From the NCBI GenBank assembly GCA_016869835.1, contig VGDH01000013.1:1-36900 (forward strand): DNA of 36,900 nucleotides, read 5' to 3'. This document shows, one piece after another, positions 17,101 through 26,410 of the stretch. Under the pieces are notes generated by a model that was not told the origin of the DNA, did no database searches, and worked only from the letters and a program-made list of their open reading frames with translations. Source of the stretch: Alphaproteobacteria bacterium. Lineage in GTDB: Bacteria > Pseudomonadota > Alphaproteobacteria > Rhodobacterales > Rhodobacteraceae. The translations under genes and the position numbers were made by a program. Within the stretch, counting starts at the first letter, position 1, and each line of letters begins with the position of its first letter.

Positions 17101-17949
17101 TTATTCGGGATCCGCAATCACGTCTTGCCGCTGCTGGCCAAGGCCCGCAATCCCAAGCTCGACGATATCCCCGGCCTTCAGGTAATGCGGCGGCTTTTGG
17201 CCCAAGCCCACGCCGGGCGGGGTGCCGGTGGAGATCACATCACCGGGATGCAGCGTCATGAACTGCGATAGATAGCTGACCAGATGCGCCGCGCCGTAGA
17301 CCATCGTCTTGGTCGAGCCGTTCTGATAGGTCTTGCCATTCACCGTCAGCCACATGGGCAGGTCTTGCGGATCGGCCACCTCATCGCGCGTCACCAGCCA
17401 CGGGCCGATCTGGCCAAAGTTGTCGCAGGACTTGCCCTTGGTCCACTGGCCAGACCGTTCGATCTGAAAGGCGCGTTCTGACACGTCATTGGTCACGGCA
17501 TAGCCTGCCACATGGTGCAGCGCCTGTGCTTCGGTCACGTATTTCGCGCGGGTGCCGATGATGACGGCCAGCTCCACCTCCCAGTCGGTTTTCTCGGACC
17601 CACGCGGGATGATGATGGGGTCATTCGGGCCGCAGATGGCGGATGTGGCCTTCATGAAGATGATCGGCTCGGGTGGCACCGTGGCCCCGGTTTCGGCCGC
17701 ATGGTCAGAATAATTCAGACCGATGCAGATGAATTTTCCCGTGCCGGCAACACAAGGGCCAAGCCGGGTTCCGTCTGGCACCAGAGGCAGGGTCGCGGCA
17801 TCAACTCCGCGCAGCATTGCGATGCCGGCATCAGACAGAACATGGCCGCCGATATCGGGAACCAATCCCGTCAGATCCCGGATTGTCCCGTCTGAGTGCA
17901 AGAGGCCGGGTTTTTCCGCGCCCGACAGGCCGTGCCGCAGTAGTTTCAT
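17101..17949 (-). CDS. FAH-family hydrolase, probable 2,4-diketo-3-deoxy-L-fuconate hydrolase
   Basis: A 282-residue fumarylacetoacetate hydrolase-family protein. The short N-terminal domain (about 1-65) is followed by the catalytic domain with FICIGLNYSDHAAE, EPIIFMKATSAI, and the metal-binding TDWEVELAVIIG. The C-terminus has GDVISTGTPPGVG. ATG at 17949 has a strong GAGGAG site; longer upstream frames are not supported. It lies 10 bases after the SDR gene in one leftward operon. In the oxidative L-fucose route the SDR oxidises 2-keto-3-deoxy-L-fuconate, and an FAH-family enzyme cleaves the diketo acid to pyruvate and L-lactate. Ureidoglycolate lyase annotations are common for this family but do not fit the neighbours. 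Confidence 0.85.
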   Translation of the reverse strand: MKLLRHGLSGAEKPGLLHSDGTIRDLTGLVPDIGGHVLSDAGIAMLRGVDAATLPLVPDGTRLGPCVAGTGKFICIGLNYSDHAAETGATVPPEPIIFMKATSAICGPNDPIIIPRGSEKTDWEVELAVIIGTRAKYVTEAQALHHVAGYAVTNDVSERAFQIERSGQWTKGKSCDNFGQIGPWLVTRDEVADPQDLPMWLTVNGKTYQNGSTKTMVYGAAHLVSYLSQFMTLHPGDVISTGTPPGVGLGQKPPHYLKAGDIVELGIAGLGQQRQDVIADPE

Positions 17950-17959
17950 CTGTGTCTCC

Positions 17960-18796
<837 letters not shown>

Positions 18797-18949
18797 TCAT
18801 TTCGAACGGTTAGCCTGATTTTGAAGCGGAGCGTTTGGGCTCACCGGTTATAGGTTATGCTGCTTGCTGCTGGTGGTTCAAGCGGCGGTTTTTGAGCTGC
18901 TGCCGGTTTCGTGGACACGAAGATAAGATCGCGACCAAGGAACGAGGGA

Positions 18950-19291
18950 GTGGATAGGACGAGACGGAAGTTCAGCCGTGAGTTCAATATCCAGTCCGTC
19001 AGGCTGGTGACATATGAGGCGGATCAGGAACTGATCCGGGGGATCAATTCCCCGACGAATAGGGGCGTTGCGGTGGCCGAGGCCGCCCATGACCTTGATA
19101 TAGCCGAGAGTGTTCTGCGCGGCTGCATGCGGGAACCAACCGCGACATCGGTTACTGCGTTTCCCGGGAACGGGCAGATGCGAGCCGATCTGGTCGAGAT
19201 TTCAGCCCTGATGAAAGAGCTAGCGCGCCTGCCTGCAGAGCGTGTCATCCTGAAGGAGGCGGCAGCTTTTTCCGCGCGAGGGGCGATATGA
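18950..19291 (+). pseudogene. IS3-family transposase OrfA, degenerate
   Basis: From a GTG with GAGGGAG just upstream, the protein reads VDRTRRKFSREF, then RGVAVAEAAHDLDIAESVLR, then FPGNGQMRADLVEI and ERVILKEAAAFSARGAI. This is the helix-turn-helix and leucine-zipper layout of IS3-type OrfA. It differs from the usual form by an in-frame 45-base insertion (19013-19057) between RLVT and NRGVAV, which splits the first helix region. Several substitutions at normally conserved positions (for example SVLRGCMRE where a Trp is usual) also suggest it is inactive. It overlaps orfB by ATGA. Confidence 0.72.
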
Positions 19292-19545
19292 GGTTCGCCT
19301 GCATTGCAAAGCATCGTCACATCTGGTCCGTCAGCTGGCTCTGCGACGTTCTGGATGTATCGCGCTCGGGCTTCCACGCTTGGCTCACCCTGCCGACCAG
19401 CGCCTGCGAGACCAAAGACGCAATGCGCGTCTTGGCGACCGAGACAAGCTTCAAGGCCAGCGACCAGACCTGTGGTGCCCGCCACGTCTGGTGTGATGCT
19501 CTGGAGGAAGGGCTGACCTGCGGCCTTCATTGGATCAAGTGGCGG
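19288..19545 (+). pseudogene. IS3-family transposase OrfB, N-terminal fragment
   Basis: About 85 codons of OrfB: MRFACIAKHRHIWSVSWLCD, VLDVSRSGFHAWL, and GARHVWCDALEEGLTCGLHWI. This is the region before the integrase core; the whole rve (DDE) domain is missing. After GLHWI the sequence changes to a TRAP permease gene in another frame. The fragment cannot catalyse transposition. Confidence 0.75.
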
Positions 19546-20075
19546 TTCTGGTTGGCTTCTTCCATGGTCGTCTGACGCTGGCGATGCTGCGCAAGGTGAT
19601 CCTCGAGACGGCCTACAACTCCATCTCGCTTTACGTCGTGCTGTTTGGGGCCATGATGCTGTCGAAACTGCTGACGATGTCAGGGCTTTCGGTCGGCATC
19701 CTTGGGCTGGTCGAAGGGATGGGGCTGACGGGTTACGGACTGATCCTTGCGATCATCGTGATCTTCCTCGTGCTGGGCTGCGTGTTGGACTCGATGGCGA
19801 TCATCCTGATCTTCGTGCCGCTCTTTGCACCGGTGGTCGCAGCGCAGGGTTTCGATCTGATCTGGTTCGGTATCATAGTTGTGGTGGTGACGGAAATCGC
19901 GCTGATCACGCCGCCGGTGGGGATGAACGTCTTTGTGCTGAAGGCGGTGTTGCCCCATTTGCCGGTGCTGAGGATTTTCCGCGGATTGGTGCCCTTCATC
20001 GCCGTCGGTCTTGTCCGGCTGGCTTTGCTGGTCGCCTTTCCGGCCATCTCGCTCTGGCTTGTGACGCATGTCTGA
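19545..20075 (+). pseudogene. dctM: TRAP transporter large permease (DctM), C-terminal fragment
   Basis: The translation beginning near GRLTLAMLRKVILETAYNS and running through several hydrophobic helices matches the C-terminal 40 percent of DctM-type TRAP permeases. The conserved stretch LVLGCVLDSMAIILIFVPLF and the TEIALITPPVGMNVFVLK motif are both intact. The N-terminal part of the gene, and the DctQ and DctP partners normally beside it, are absent from the window. The left junction is with the IS3 fragment, so truncation by IS-associated deletion is likely. The 3' end is natural and overlaps the next gene by 8 bases. Confidence 0.85.
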
Positions 20076-20733
20076 CGTCATCATGCAGGCCGCGGACATT
20101 CTCCGCGTCTTGGACCTTGCATCGGTGGTCGTTTTCGCGATCACCGGTGCGCTGGTCGCTTCGCGCAAGCAGATGGATATCGTCGGCTTCCTCTGGCTTG
20201 GCGTGGTGACAGGTGTCGGTGGGGGGACTGTTCGCGACCTGCTGCTGGGTGCCCCGGTGTTCTAGGTGGTGGATGCAACCCCACTGGCGCTTTGCCTTGG
20301 AGCTGCGGCCGTTGTGCATTTTTCGGCCCATCTTGTCGCATCGCGTTATCGCATCCTCCTGTATCTCGACGCTTTCGGCATGGCGCTGGTGACGACGGTC
20401 GGCACAGCCAAGGCACTTGATATGGGGGCAGGCCCCTTGGTTGCGGTGTGCATGGGGGTCATCACTGCGGCCGTGGGTGGCATCTTGCGCGACCTTTTAG
20501 GGCAAGAGCCGTCAATCCTGTTGCGGCGCGATATCTATGTCACCGCTACGGCAGGCGGTTCTATTGTGCTTCTTGTGGCCGAGGGTTTAGGGGTTCCCAG
20601 ATTGGTCGCCACAAGTATTGCAATCATAGTGGGCTTTGGGCTGTGCGCGATGGCCATTAGGTTTGACGTCTGCCTGCCAGTATTCCGACCCAGACCCGGC
20701 CGAATGCCGGGGCATCGTGGTGAAGCAAGATAG
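20068..20733 (+). pseudogene. TRIC/UPF0126 cation-channel family protein with in-frame amber codon
   Basis: A membrane protein of the trimeric intracellular cation channel family (UPF0126, YicG-like), in two repeats. The first has ITGALVASRKQMDIVG and TGVGGGTVRDLLLG; the second has AVGGILRDLLGQEPSILLRR. The reading frame is continuous over 221 codons except for TAG at 20263-20265, where relatives have Trp (LFWV pattern), so one G-to-A change (TGG to TAG) explains it. The first piece is 65 residues, too short for function. The gene overlaps the dctM fragment and probably shared its operon. Confidence 0.82.
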
Positions 20734-20856
20734 ACAAACTGGCGATGACTGTCGGTAGTTGGGGGCTTGCTGGCCAACTGCGCTTTACACTGTGTGATGG
20801 GATGGCTACGAGTTTCATGCCCGAATGATGGGGCTCGGAGGCGCAACAGGCTGACC

Positions 20857-22917
20857 ATGATCACTCTTGCAGCTGATGTAGGTGGCACCTTTACGGATGT
20901 TATCCTGACGATTGGTGAGAGTTCAGCTAGGCCAGCATCCACCGATATTGATAAGGTTCCGACGGGCGCGCGCGGCAGTACAGTCGGTATCGAGTCCGCT
21001 CTAGCAAAGATCACCGCCGCAGCGGGTTTATCGCTGGCCGATGTCGATCTTTTCGTTCACGGCTTTACGGTTGGCATCAATGCGCTTTTGACGCGGGCAG
21101 GAGCGCGCGCGGTGCTCATCGTGCCGCGGGGTCAGGGCGATGTGCTTGAAATCGGCAATCAAATTCGCCCACGCACCTATGCTTTGTTTCAAGACAAGCC
21201 TGTTCCCGTTATCCCCAAAGCGCAGGTCATCGAGATAGATGAGGGGATTGATGCCTTCGGCGCGGTGACGCTTGGGCTGACGCAGGCAGCGATCAGCGCC
21301 TGCCTTGACGAAGTCGAGCAATCAAAGCCCGAGGCCGTGGCGATCTCGCTTAGCTTTTCCTTCCTGAACCCCAGCCATGAACAAGAACTTGCCGCACACA
21401 TCCGATCCCGATTTCCGGACCTGCCAATCTTCCTGTCGCACGAGATCGACCCCCGGCCCGAAGAATGGCGCCGGGCCTCAACCACGGCGACGGTGGCCTA
21501 TATCGGCCCGATCGTGTCACGCTATGTTACGGGGCTTGAGGCGGCCTTACAGAAGATGGGCTTTCGGGGGCGTTTCCTGTTGATGAGGTCAGACGGGGGC
21601 GTGGCGACCTTTGAGGCCGCGCAACGCAACCCCGGGCATCTGCTGACCTCCGGCCTGTCCGGCGGGGTAATCGCTGCCGAAGCCCTGTTGCAGCGCGCAG
21701 GGCTCAGGGCCGCGGTCGCCTTGGACGTGGGCGGCACATCGGCCGATCTTGCGGCGGTGAAGGCCGGGCGCACGGGCATCCGGCGCGAGAGGGTGATGGA
21801 TGGCCAGCCGATCCGCCTGCCGACGATTGATGTTGAAACCGTCTCGAACGGGGGCGGGTCCATCGCTTGGGTAGATGCGGGCGGCGCCTTGCGGGTGGGG
21901 CCCGCATCGGCCGGTGCGGTTCCGGGGCCTGCCTGTTATGGCACGGGTGGAACGCGCCCCACGGTGACAGATGCAGCGGTGGTGCTGGGCTGGTTGACGC
22001 CCAAAGACTATCTGGGCGGCGAGATGACCCTTGATGAGGGCCTTGCCCGTCAGGCCCTGTCGGAACATGTCGCGGCCCCAATGAAGATCACAGTCGAGGC
22101 GGCGGCCTTTGGCGTCATTCGGGTTGCCAATGCCGCCCTTGTGCAGGCAGTGCGCAAACTCGCCGTTGAGCGCGGGTTGGATTTGCGCCGTCATTACCTG
22201 ATCCCGGCGGGGGGCGCAGGCCCGCTTTATGGGGCGATGATTGCGCGCGATCTTAAGATGGCTGGGCTCCTCGTGCCGCGCTATCCCGGCATCTTTGCGG
22301 CCGAGGGCCTCTTGGCCGCCGATCTGTGCCACCGCGATCAGATGCACTTTCACCACCCTTTGGCCACTGTCGTGGACGCGCTGGTGCTTGAAGGCTTTGA
22401 CACCCTGCAGCGGCGCACCGCGGCGCTTTTGGACGCAGACGGCGTGCCGCGCCGTGACCAAGGCTTCCGCCTCAAGGCCGATATGCGTCACATTGGACAA
22501 TGGCACGATCTGGCGGTCGACATTCCGCAGCGGCTGCTGAACGGCGGAGTGAACCGAGAGGGTCTTGCCACCCTGTTCCACCGCCAACATCGCGAGCTTT
22601 ACGGCCATTCTGACCCCTCCGCTCCGATTGAATTTCGCGGCCTGTCCATTGAGGCGACGGGCAAGCTGTCGCGCGCGGCGCCTGCGCCAGTCGCGGTGGA
22701 ATCTGCGTCGAACGCCCGCAATCGGTCGATCATCTTGGACGATCCGCTGCACCCTACGACCGTCCAGGTCCATGACCGCGCCAGCCTTGGGCCGGGACTT
22801 AGGCTGAACGGCCCGCTTCTTGTTTCGCAGAAAGACAGTACCACGGTCGTGTTCCCCGGTCAGTTCTTGCAGATTTTGGACGATGGCGCAGTTTTGGTTC
22901 TGGAGGGTCGCGCATGA
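20857..22917 (+). CDS. hyuA: Hydantoinase/oxoprolinase subunit A (HyuA family)
   Basis: A 686-residue protein of the hydantoinase A / 5-oxoprolinase family, the ATP-using subunit that activates a cyclic amide or related substrate. The N-terminus ITLAADVGGTFTDVIL is the diagnostic phosphate-binding motif of this actin-fold family, repeated in the hydantoinase A domain as VALDVGGTSADLA. ATG at 20857 is chosen because the motif follows at once and GGAG lies upstream. It overlaps hyuB by ATGA. The pair could be an N-methylhydantoinase, 5-oxoprolinase or acetone/acetophenone carboxylase-like enzyme; sequence alone does not decide. Confidence 0.9.
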   Translation: MITLAADVGGTFTDVILTIGESSARPASTDIDKVPTGARGSTVGIESALAKITAAAGLSLADVDLFVHGFTVGINALLTRAGARAVLIVPRGQGDVLEIGNQIRPRTYALFQDKPVPVIPKAQVIEIDEGIDAFGAVTLGLTQAAISACLDEVEQSKPEAVAISLSFSFLNPSHEQELAAHIRSRFPDLPIFLSHEIDPRPEEWRRASTTATVAYIGPIVSRYVTGLEAALQKMGFRGRFLLMRSDGGVATFEAAQRNPGHLLTSGLSGGVIAAEALLQRAGLRAAVALDVGGTSADLAAVKAGRTGIRRERVMDGQPIRLPTIDVETVSNGGGSIAWVDAGGALRVGPASAGAVPGPACYGTGGTRPTVTDAAVVLGWLTPKDYLGGEMTLDEGLARQALSEHVAAPMKITVEAAAFGVIRVANAALVQAVRKLAVERGLDLRRHYLIPAGGAGPLYGAMIARDLKMAGLLVPRYPGIFAAEGLLAADLCHRDQMHFHHPLATVVDALVLEGFDTLQRRTAALLDADGVPRRDQGFRLKADMRHIGQWHDLAVDIPQRLLNGGVNREGLATLFHRQHRELYGHSDPSAPIEFRGLSIEATGKLSRAAPAPVAVESASNARNRSIILDDPLHPTTVQVHDRASLGPGLRLNGPLLVSQKDSTTVVFPGQFLQILDDGAVLVLEGRA

Positions 22918-24509
22918 CTTTGTCGCCCATCGACCGCGATGTCTTTCAGCATGAGATTGCCTCGATCGCCGAAGAAATGTCCTCGACCCTGCGCCGCGCG
23001 GCCTTTTCGCCGATCATATGGGACATGATCGATTATGCCTGCGGGCTTTTGGACAGCGAAGGTCAGTTGATCGCCCAGGCCCCCACGATTCCAGCGCAGC
23101 TGGGCATCATGTCCACGGCCTTTCGCCACATCACCCAAACGATCTCAATCAGCGGTTGGCGGGCCGGTGACATCATCATCTGTAACGATCCTTTTGCGGG
23201 CTGTTCGCATACGCCAGACATCGTGCTGTTCTCGCCTGTGGTGGTCGACGGGCGCTTGATCGCCGTGACATCGACCGTTGCGCATCATGTCGATGTCGGC
23301 GGCCCGGTGCCCGGAACCGAAAACGCCACCGCGCTGGAGGTCTTTGGCGAAGGGCTGATCCTGCCGCCGATGAAGCTTTACGACCGGGGCGGGCCGGACC
23401 GCAATCTGTTGGCGGTGATCGCGCGCAACCTGCGCGATCCGGCGGCAACCACGGGGGATTTGAACGCCCAGATAGCGGCCTGCCGCACCGGTGAGCGTCG
23501 GATCGCAGATTTGGTCGAGAAGTATGAGGTCGAGGGGTTTCTTGCCCGCAAATCAGCCGTGCTTGACCACAGCCAAACCTTCATTCGCGCCGCGCTTTCC
23601 CCTTATAAGGGCAAGTCGTGCCGTGCCGAAATCCTTATCGAGGATGATGCCGCCAGCGCCGAACCCATGCGACTGGCGGTAGAGGTGACGATCGGCGACG
23701 GCACGCTGACCGCCGATTTTACCGGGACCGAGCCGCAGCGGGCGAATGGGCTCAACTGCCCGGTTGCCTCGACAATCTCGATGGCGCATTACGCCGTGCA
23801 GGCGGTTTTTGCCCCTGATCAATTGCTGAATGACGGGTTCAACCGGGCCATCCAGTTGGTCTTGCCCAAAAACAGCCTCATCAACCCGCGCGCGCCGGCC
23901 GCTGTCTCCTGTCGGCATCTGACCGAACAGGCGGTCGCGGATGTCGTGCTGAAGGCGCTGGCCCAGATTGCGCCAGACCTCTCCACAGCGGGAAGCCAGA
24001 TTTCCTTTCCCACCTTCGGCATCGGTGGCTTTGACCACCGACGTGCGGGTGAGCCGCGCTACTTCGTTACCGGCGACATTCTGGGCGGCGGTATGGGGGC
24101 AGGGCGCGGGTCGGCAGGTGCCAGCGGTGTCGACTGCCACGGATCGAACTGCGCACTGATCTCGGGTGAGATCATGGAGATGACCGGCCCGGTGCGCGTG
24201 GTCAGCACCCGGCTTGTGCCGGGGTCGGGCGGGGTGGGGGCCACGGCGGGCGGGTTGGCCATTGAGCGGGTCTATGAAGTCTTGGCCGACGGGTTGACCG
24301 TTTCGGGCTATCTTCAGCAGACACGGCCGGAAACCGTGCCTTGGGGCATGGACGGCGGCGGGGCAGGTGCACCGGCGGCTGTTTGGATCGAACGCGCTTG
24401 CGGCGGGTCTGAACCCTTGGTCAGCAAGTTTATCGGTGTGACCATGAACCGGGGGGACAGGCTTTACCTGCGCTCAGCCGGGGGCGCGGGCTGGGGGCGT
24501 GCGTCGTAA
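22914..24509 (+). CDS. hyuB: Hydantoinase/oxoprolinase subunit B (HyuB family)
   Basis: A 531-residue hydantoinase B / oxoprolinase family protein, partner of the preceding gene and translationally coupled to it. Typical features are EIASIAEEMSSTLRRAAFSP near the N-terminus, IICNDPFAGCSHTPDIV, the VAHHVDVGG motif with its conserved His residues, and a Gly-rich C-terminal part (SGGVGATAGGLAIERVYEVL). Length is normal. No third subunit (as in acetone carboxylase) is adjacent, so a two-subunit hydantoinase or oxoprolinase-like enzyme is the simplest reading. Its convergent neighbour ends about 100 bases downstream. Confidence 0.9.
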   Translation: MTLSPIDRDVFQHEIASIAEEMSSTLRRAAFSPIIWDMIDYACGLLDSEGQLIAQAPTIPAQLGIMSTAFRHITQTISISGWRAGDIIICNDPFAGCSHTPDIVLFSPVVVDGRLIAVTSTVAHHVDVGGPVPGTENATALEVFGEGLILPPMKLYDRGGPDRNLLAVIARNLRDPAATTGDLNAQIAACRTGERRIADLVEKYEVEGFLARKSAVLDHSQTFIRAALSPYKGKSCRAEILIEDDAASAEPMRLAVEVTIGDGTLTADFTGTEPQRANGLNCPVASTISMAHYAVQAVFAPDQLLNDGFNRAIQLVLPKNSLINPRAPAAVSCRHLTEQAVADVVLKALAQIAPDLSTAGSQISFPTFGIGGFDHRRAGEPRYFVTGDILGGGMGAGRGSAGASGVDCHGSNCALISGEIMEMTGPVRVVSTRLVPGSGGVGATAGGLAIERVYEVLADGLTVSGYLQQTRPETVPWGMDGGGAGAPAAVWIERACGGSEPLVSKFIGVTMNRGDRLYLRSAGGAGWGRAS

Positions 24510-24615
24510 CGGAACGCGCCGCTTGATCGGCTAAAGGCCGTTCGCAGGGCAAGTTCACAACGCGCGTCGCGACTTGGCTTGCCTTAAGCCCTGACCGACG
24601 CCAGCCACCAAACCC

Positions 24616-25575
24616 TCAACTGGGAAGCACACATCCCAAATCGGTCAAGACCTTGCGGAATGCCGCGGTCCCACGCAGCAAGGCCTGATGCTCAAGCTCG
24701 ACCAACTGCTCTGGGGAGAGCCGCGATTGGTCAAGCACAAGAAAGGCCGGGTCAAAGGGCGGATCGGCAAAAGCAAACGCCCCTTCGCCCAGCGTCACGC
24801 CCGCCAACGGCACGCGGCTTGCGCGGATCGGTGCGGTGTAGGCCCAGACATTCTCAAACGTGATCCGCCTCAGGCCTTGGTCCAGCAGGCGTTTGGTCAG
24901 GCGTGTCAGGGGCAGGGCGCCATCACCAACCGGCACGCCCGCCACTCTGAGCTGTCCAGCATCTTCAGGGCGCACCATTAAATGGTCTTTGAAATGGACG
25001 GAATGCACATGTGGCAGGACCGCCAATAACGCGGCCTCGGGATCTTCCAGCACCATCTGAGAGTTGCCATAGTCATAGAGGATCTTCAGCGCCGGATGGC
25101 CCACCGCCTCAACAATCTGAGCCAACTCCGGGCCGGTGAAATCTTCATGGTTTTCCAGCACGATGACGATGCCAAGATCGCTTGAAACCTGGGCAACCGC
25201 CTCCAGATCGCGGATCGTCGCCGCCATCATCTCATCCGGGGTGCCCGTATGGCGGGTATATGTGCGCAGCGAGGTGGCCCCCATGCGATGCGCCACTGCC
25301 AGAAGCTCGGTCACATGGGCGGGATCTGTCCCCGAAGTGTCCACTTCCAGACTAAAGCCAAGCCCCTGCAGATGCGCCCGCAGGCGGTCCATCCGCCAAG
25401 GTTCCCGACCGCCAAGATGGCGATAACTGGCGTTGTTCAAGGACAGGCTGATGCCTTTGAACCCTAGTGCTGCGGCGAGATCTGCAAAGGCGACGCAATC
25501 GAAGCCTGGCTTATGGGCAAAGTGATGCCACAGCCCAAAGCTGTGAATCGTGGGTTCAACCTGCATCCATTGCAT
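24616..25575 (-). CDS. Sugar phosphate isomerase/epimerase family protein (AP endonuclease 2 fold)
   Basis: A 319-residue TIM-barrel protein of the xylose isomerase-like / AP endonuclease family 2 group. Probable metal ligands lie in VLENHEDF, YDYGNSQ, VHFKDH and TFENVWAY. This layout belongs to small-molecule isomerases, epimerases and dehydratases rather than DNA repair enzymes. It overlaps the upstream kinase gene by 20 bases from the first ATG, or 11 bases if ATG 25566 is used; neither has a convincing ribosome site. It is last in a leftward operon with the APH-fold kinase and an Ldh-family dehydrogenase, so a small catabolic pathway is likely. Substrate unknown. Confidence 0.82.
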   Translation of the reverse strand: MQWMQVEPTIHSFGLWHHFAHKPGFDCVAFADLAAALGFKGISLSLNNASYRHLGGREPWRMDRLRAHLQGLGFSLEVDTSGTDPAHVTELLAVAHRMGATSLRTYTRHTGTPDEMMAATIRDLEAVAQVSSDLGIVIVLENHEDFTGPELAQIVEAVGHPALKILYDYGNSQMVLEDPEAALLAVLPHVHSVHFKDHLMVRPEDAGQLRVAGVPVGDGALPLTRLTKRLLDQGLRRITFENVWAYTAPIRASRVPLAGVTLGEGAFAFADPPFDPAFLVLDQSRLSPEQLVELEHQALLRGTAAFRKVLTDLGCVLPS

Positions 25576-26410
25576 CCAGTTCTGCTATTTCGGCAGCATA
25601 TGCCGCCTTATAGCGATCTCGAACCTCGGCCTCTGGCCGGATTTCGGCGCGCCAGAGGCAATAGGCCGCCATGCGCCACGCATAGAACGGACGCAGGTGG
25701 AGATAGCGGGCCTTCAGGTCGGGGCGGGCAAGGGCCTGCCAGAACGCTTCCTGTTCGGGCGGGTTCAGCACTGCATGTCCACTCAAGATTTGGAAAGCAG
25801 GCGAAAGGAAACTGTAGATATCCTCGGCCAAGTCCCCGGCCGCGGGGCATTGCCAATCAATGATCCGCAAACCTGTACCGTGGCCGATCAGATTGCCGGG
25901 GCCAAGATCGGTATGGATCAAAGACAGCCGGCCAGGGGGTGCAAAATCGCGCAGGGCGGGGCGGGGCGGAGGTGCCCCTTTGCAACGTGCAAAAAGCGCG
26001 TCACCTTCGGTCATGATATCGGTCGGGCAAAGCGGCACTTGGCGAAACCCAGCGGGGTCTGCCGCCTCTTTGCGCAGCAACAGCCGTGCAACATCGGCAG
26101 TGCCTGACTGCCAAGGGCTGCCCTCAACATAGTCATAGATCATCATGGAGGCATCGGCCCAGAATCCCAGAAGGCGCGGCGCTACGTCTAGCCCGTCCAG
26201 CCGCTTTAAGGCGCGCGCCTCATCTTCGGGGCGGTTGGGAAATAGGGTTCCCGTGGTTTCTGGCGCAAAGCGCTTTAGCACCAGCTTTGTCGATCCAGTT
26301 TGGACCAAGATCACCTCGTTCAGATACCCGCCTTTCAGAGGCCGAAGCGTGAAAGTGCCTTGCCAAAGCCCGGCCTCTTGCAACAGGGTCTCTATTGAGT
26401 TGTTGGTCAT
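25556..26410 (-). CDS. APH-fold small-molecule kinase (choline/aminoglycoside kinase-like)
   Basis: A 284-residue phosphotransferase of the APH/choline kinase superfamily. The catalytic loop SLIHTDLGPGNLIG and the metal-binding IIDWQCPAAGDLAEDI are intact, and an N-lobe Lys in KLVLKRF fits ATP binding. The context, between a malate/lactate-type dehydrogenase and a TIM-barrel isomerase, makes antibiotic resistance unlikely; a kinase for a small alcohol or amino alcohol is more probable. It overlaps the dehydrogenase gene by 4 bases and the isomerase gene by 11-20 bases. Confidence 0.82.
   Translation of the reverse strand: MTNNSIETLLQEAGLWQGTFTLRPLKGGYLNEVILVQTGSTKLVLKRFAPETTGTLFPNRPEDEARALKRLDGLDVAPRLLGFWADASMMIYDYVEGSPWQSGTADVARLLLRKEAADPAGFRQVPLCPTDIMTEGDALFARCKGAPPPRPALRDFAPPGRLSLIHTDLGPGNLIGHGTGLRIIDWQCPAAGDLAEDIYSFLSPAFQILSGHAVLNPPEQEAFWQALARPDLKARYLHLRPFYAWRMAAYCLWRAEIRPEAEVRDRYKAAYAAEIAELDAMDAG

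Larger units (their letters stand above)
18830..19545 (+). mobile_element. Degenerate IS3-family element, 3' truncated
   Basis: Both IS3-type reading frames (orfA, orfB) are present, but orfB stops making sense after about 85 codons and the sequence passes directly into a TRAP permease gene. The right end of the element and the catalytic DDE part are therefore gone. The left boundary is not certain; the non-coding run from about 18830, before orfA, looks like the usual leader of these elements, and I did not identify a terminal repeat. The join at about 19545 suggests a deletion that started in the element. Confidence 0.75.

Noticed and set aside
17101-17949. Ureidoglycolate lyase
   Set aside because: The family allows it, but no purine or allantoin genes are near, while the adjacent SDR and fuconolactonase-like genes fit a diketo-fuconate hydrolase.
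20263-20265. Recoding of stop codons as an amino acid
   Set aside because: The three in-frame stops are all different (TAG, TGA, TAA), one is in a dead transposase, and the intact genes use normal stops. Mutation is the simpler explanation.
21589-22773. 394-codon minus-strand frame over hyuA
   Set aside because: hyuA has clear motifs on the plus strand; the antisense frame has none.
25556-26410. Aminoglycoside resistance gene
   Set aside because: Only the shared APH fold is seen; the operon context is catabolic and no resistance cassette features are present.
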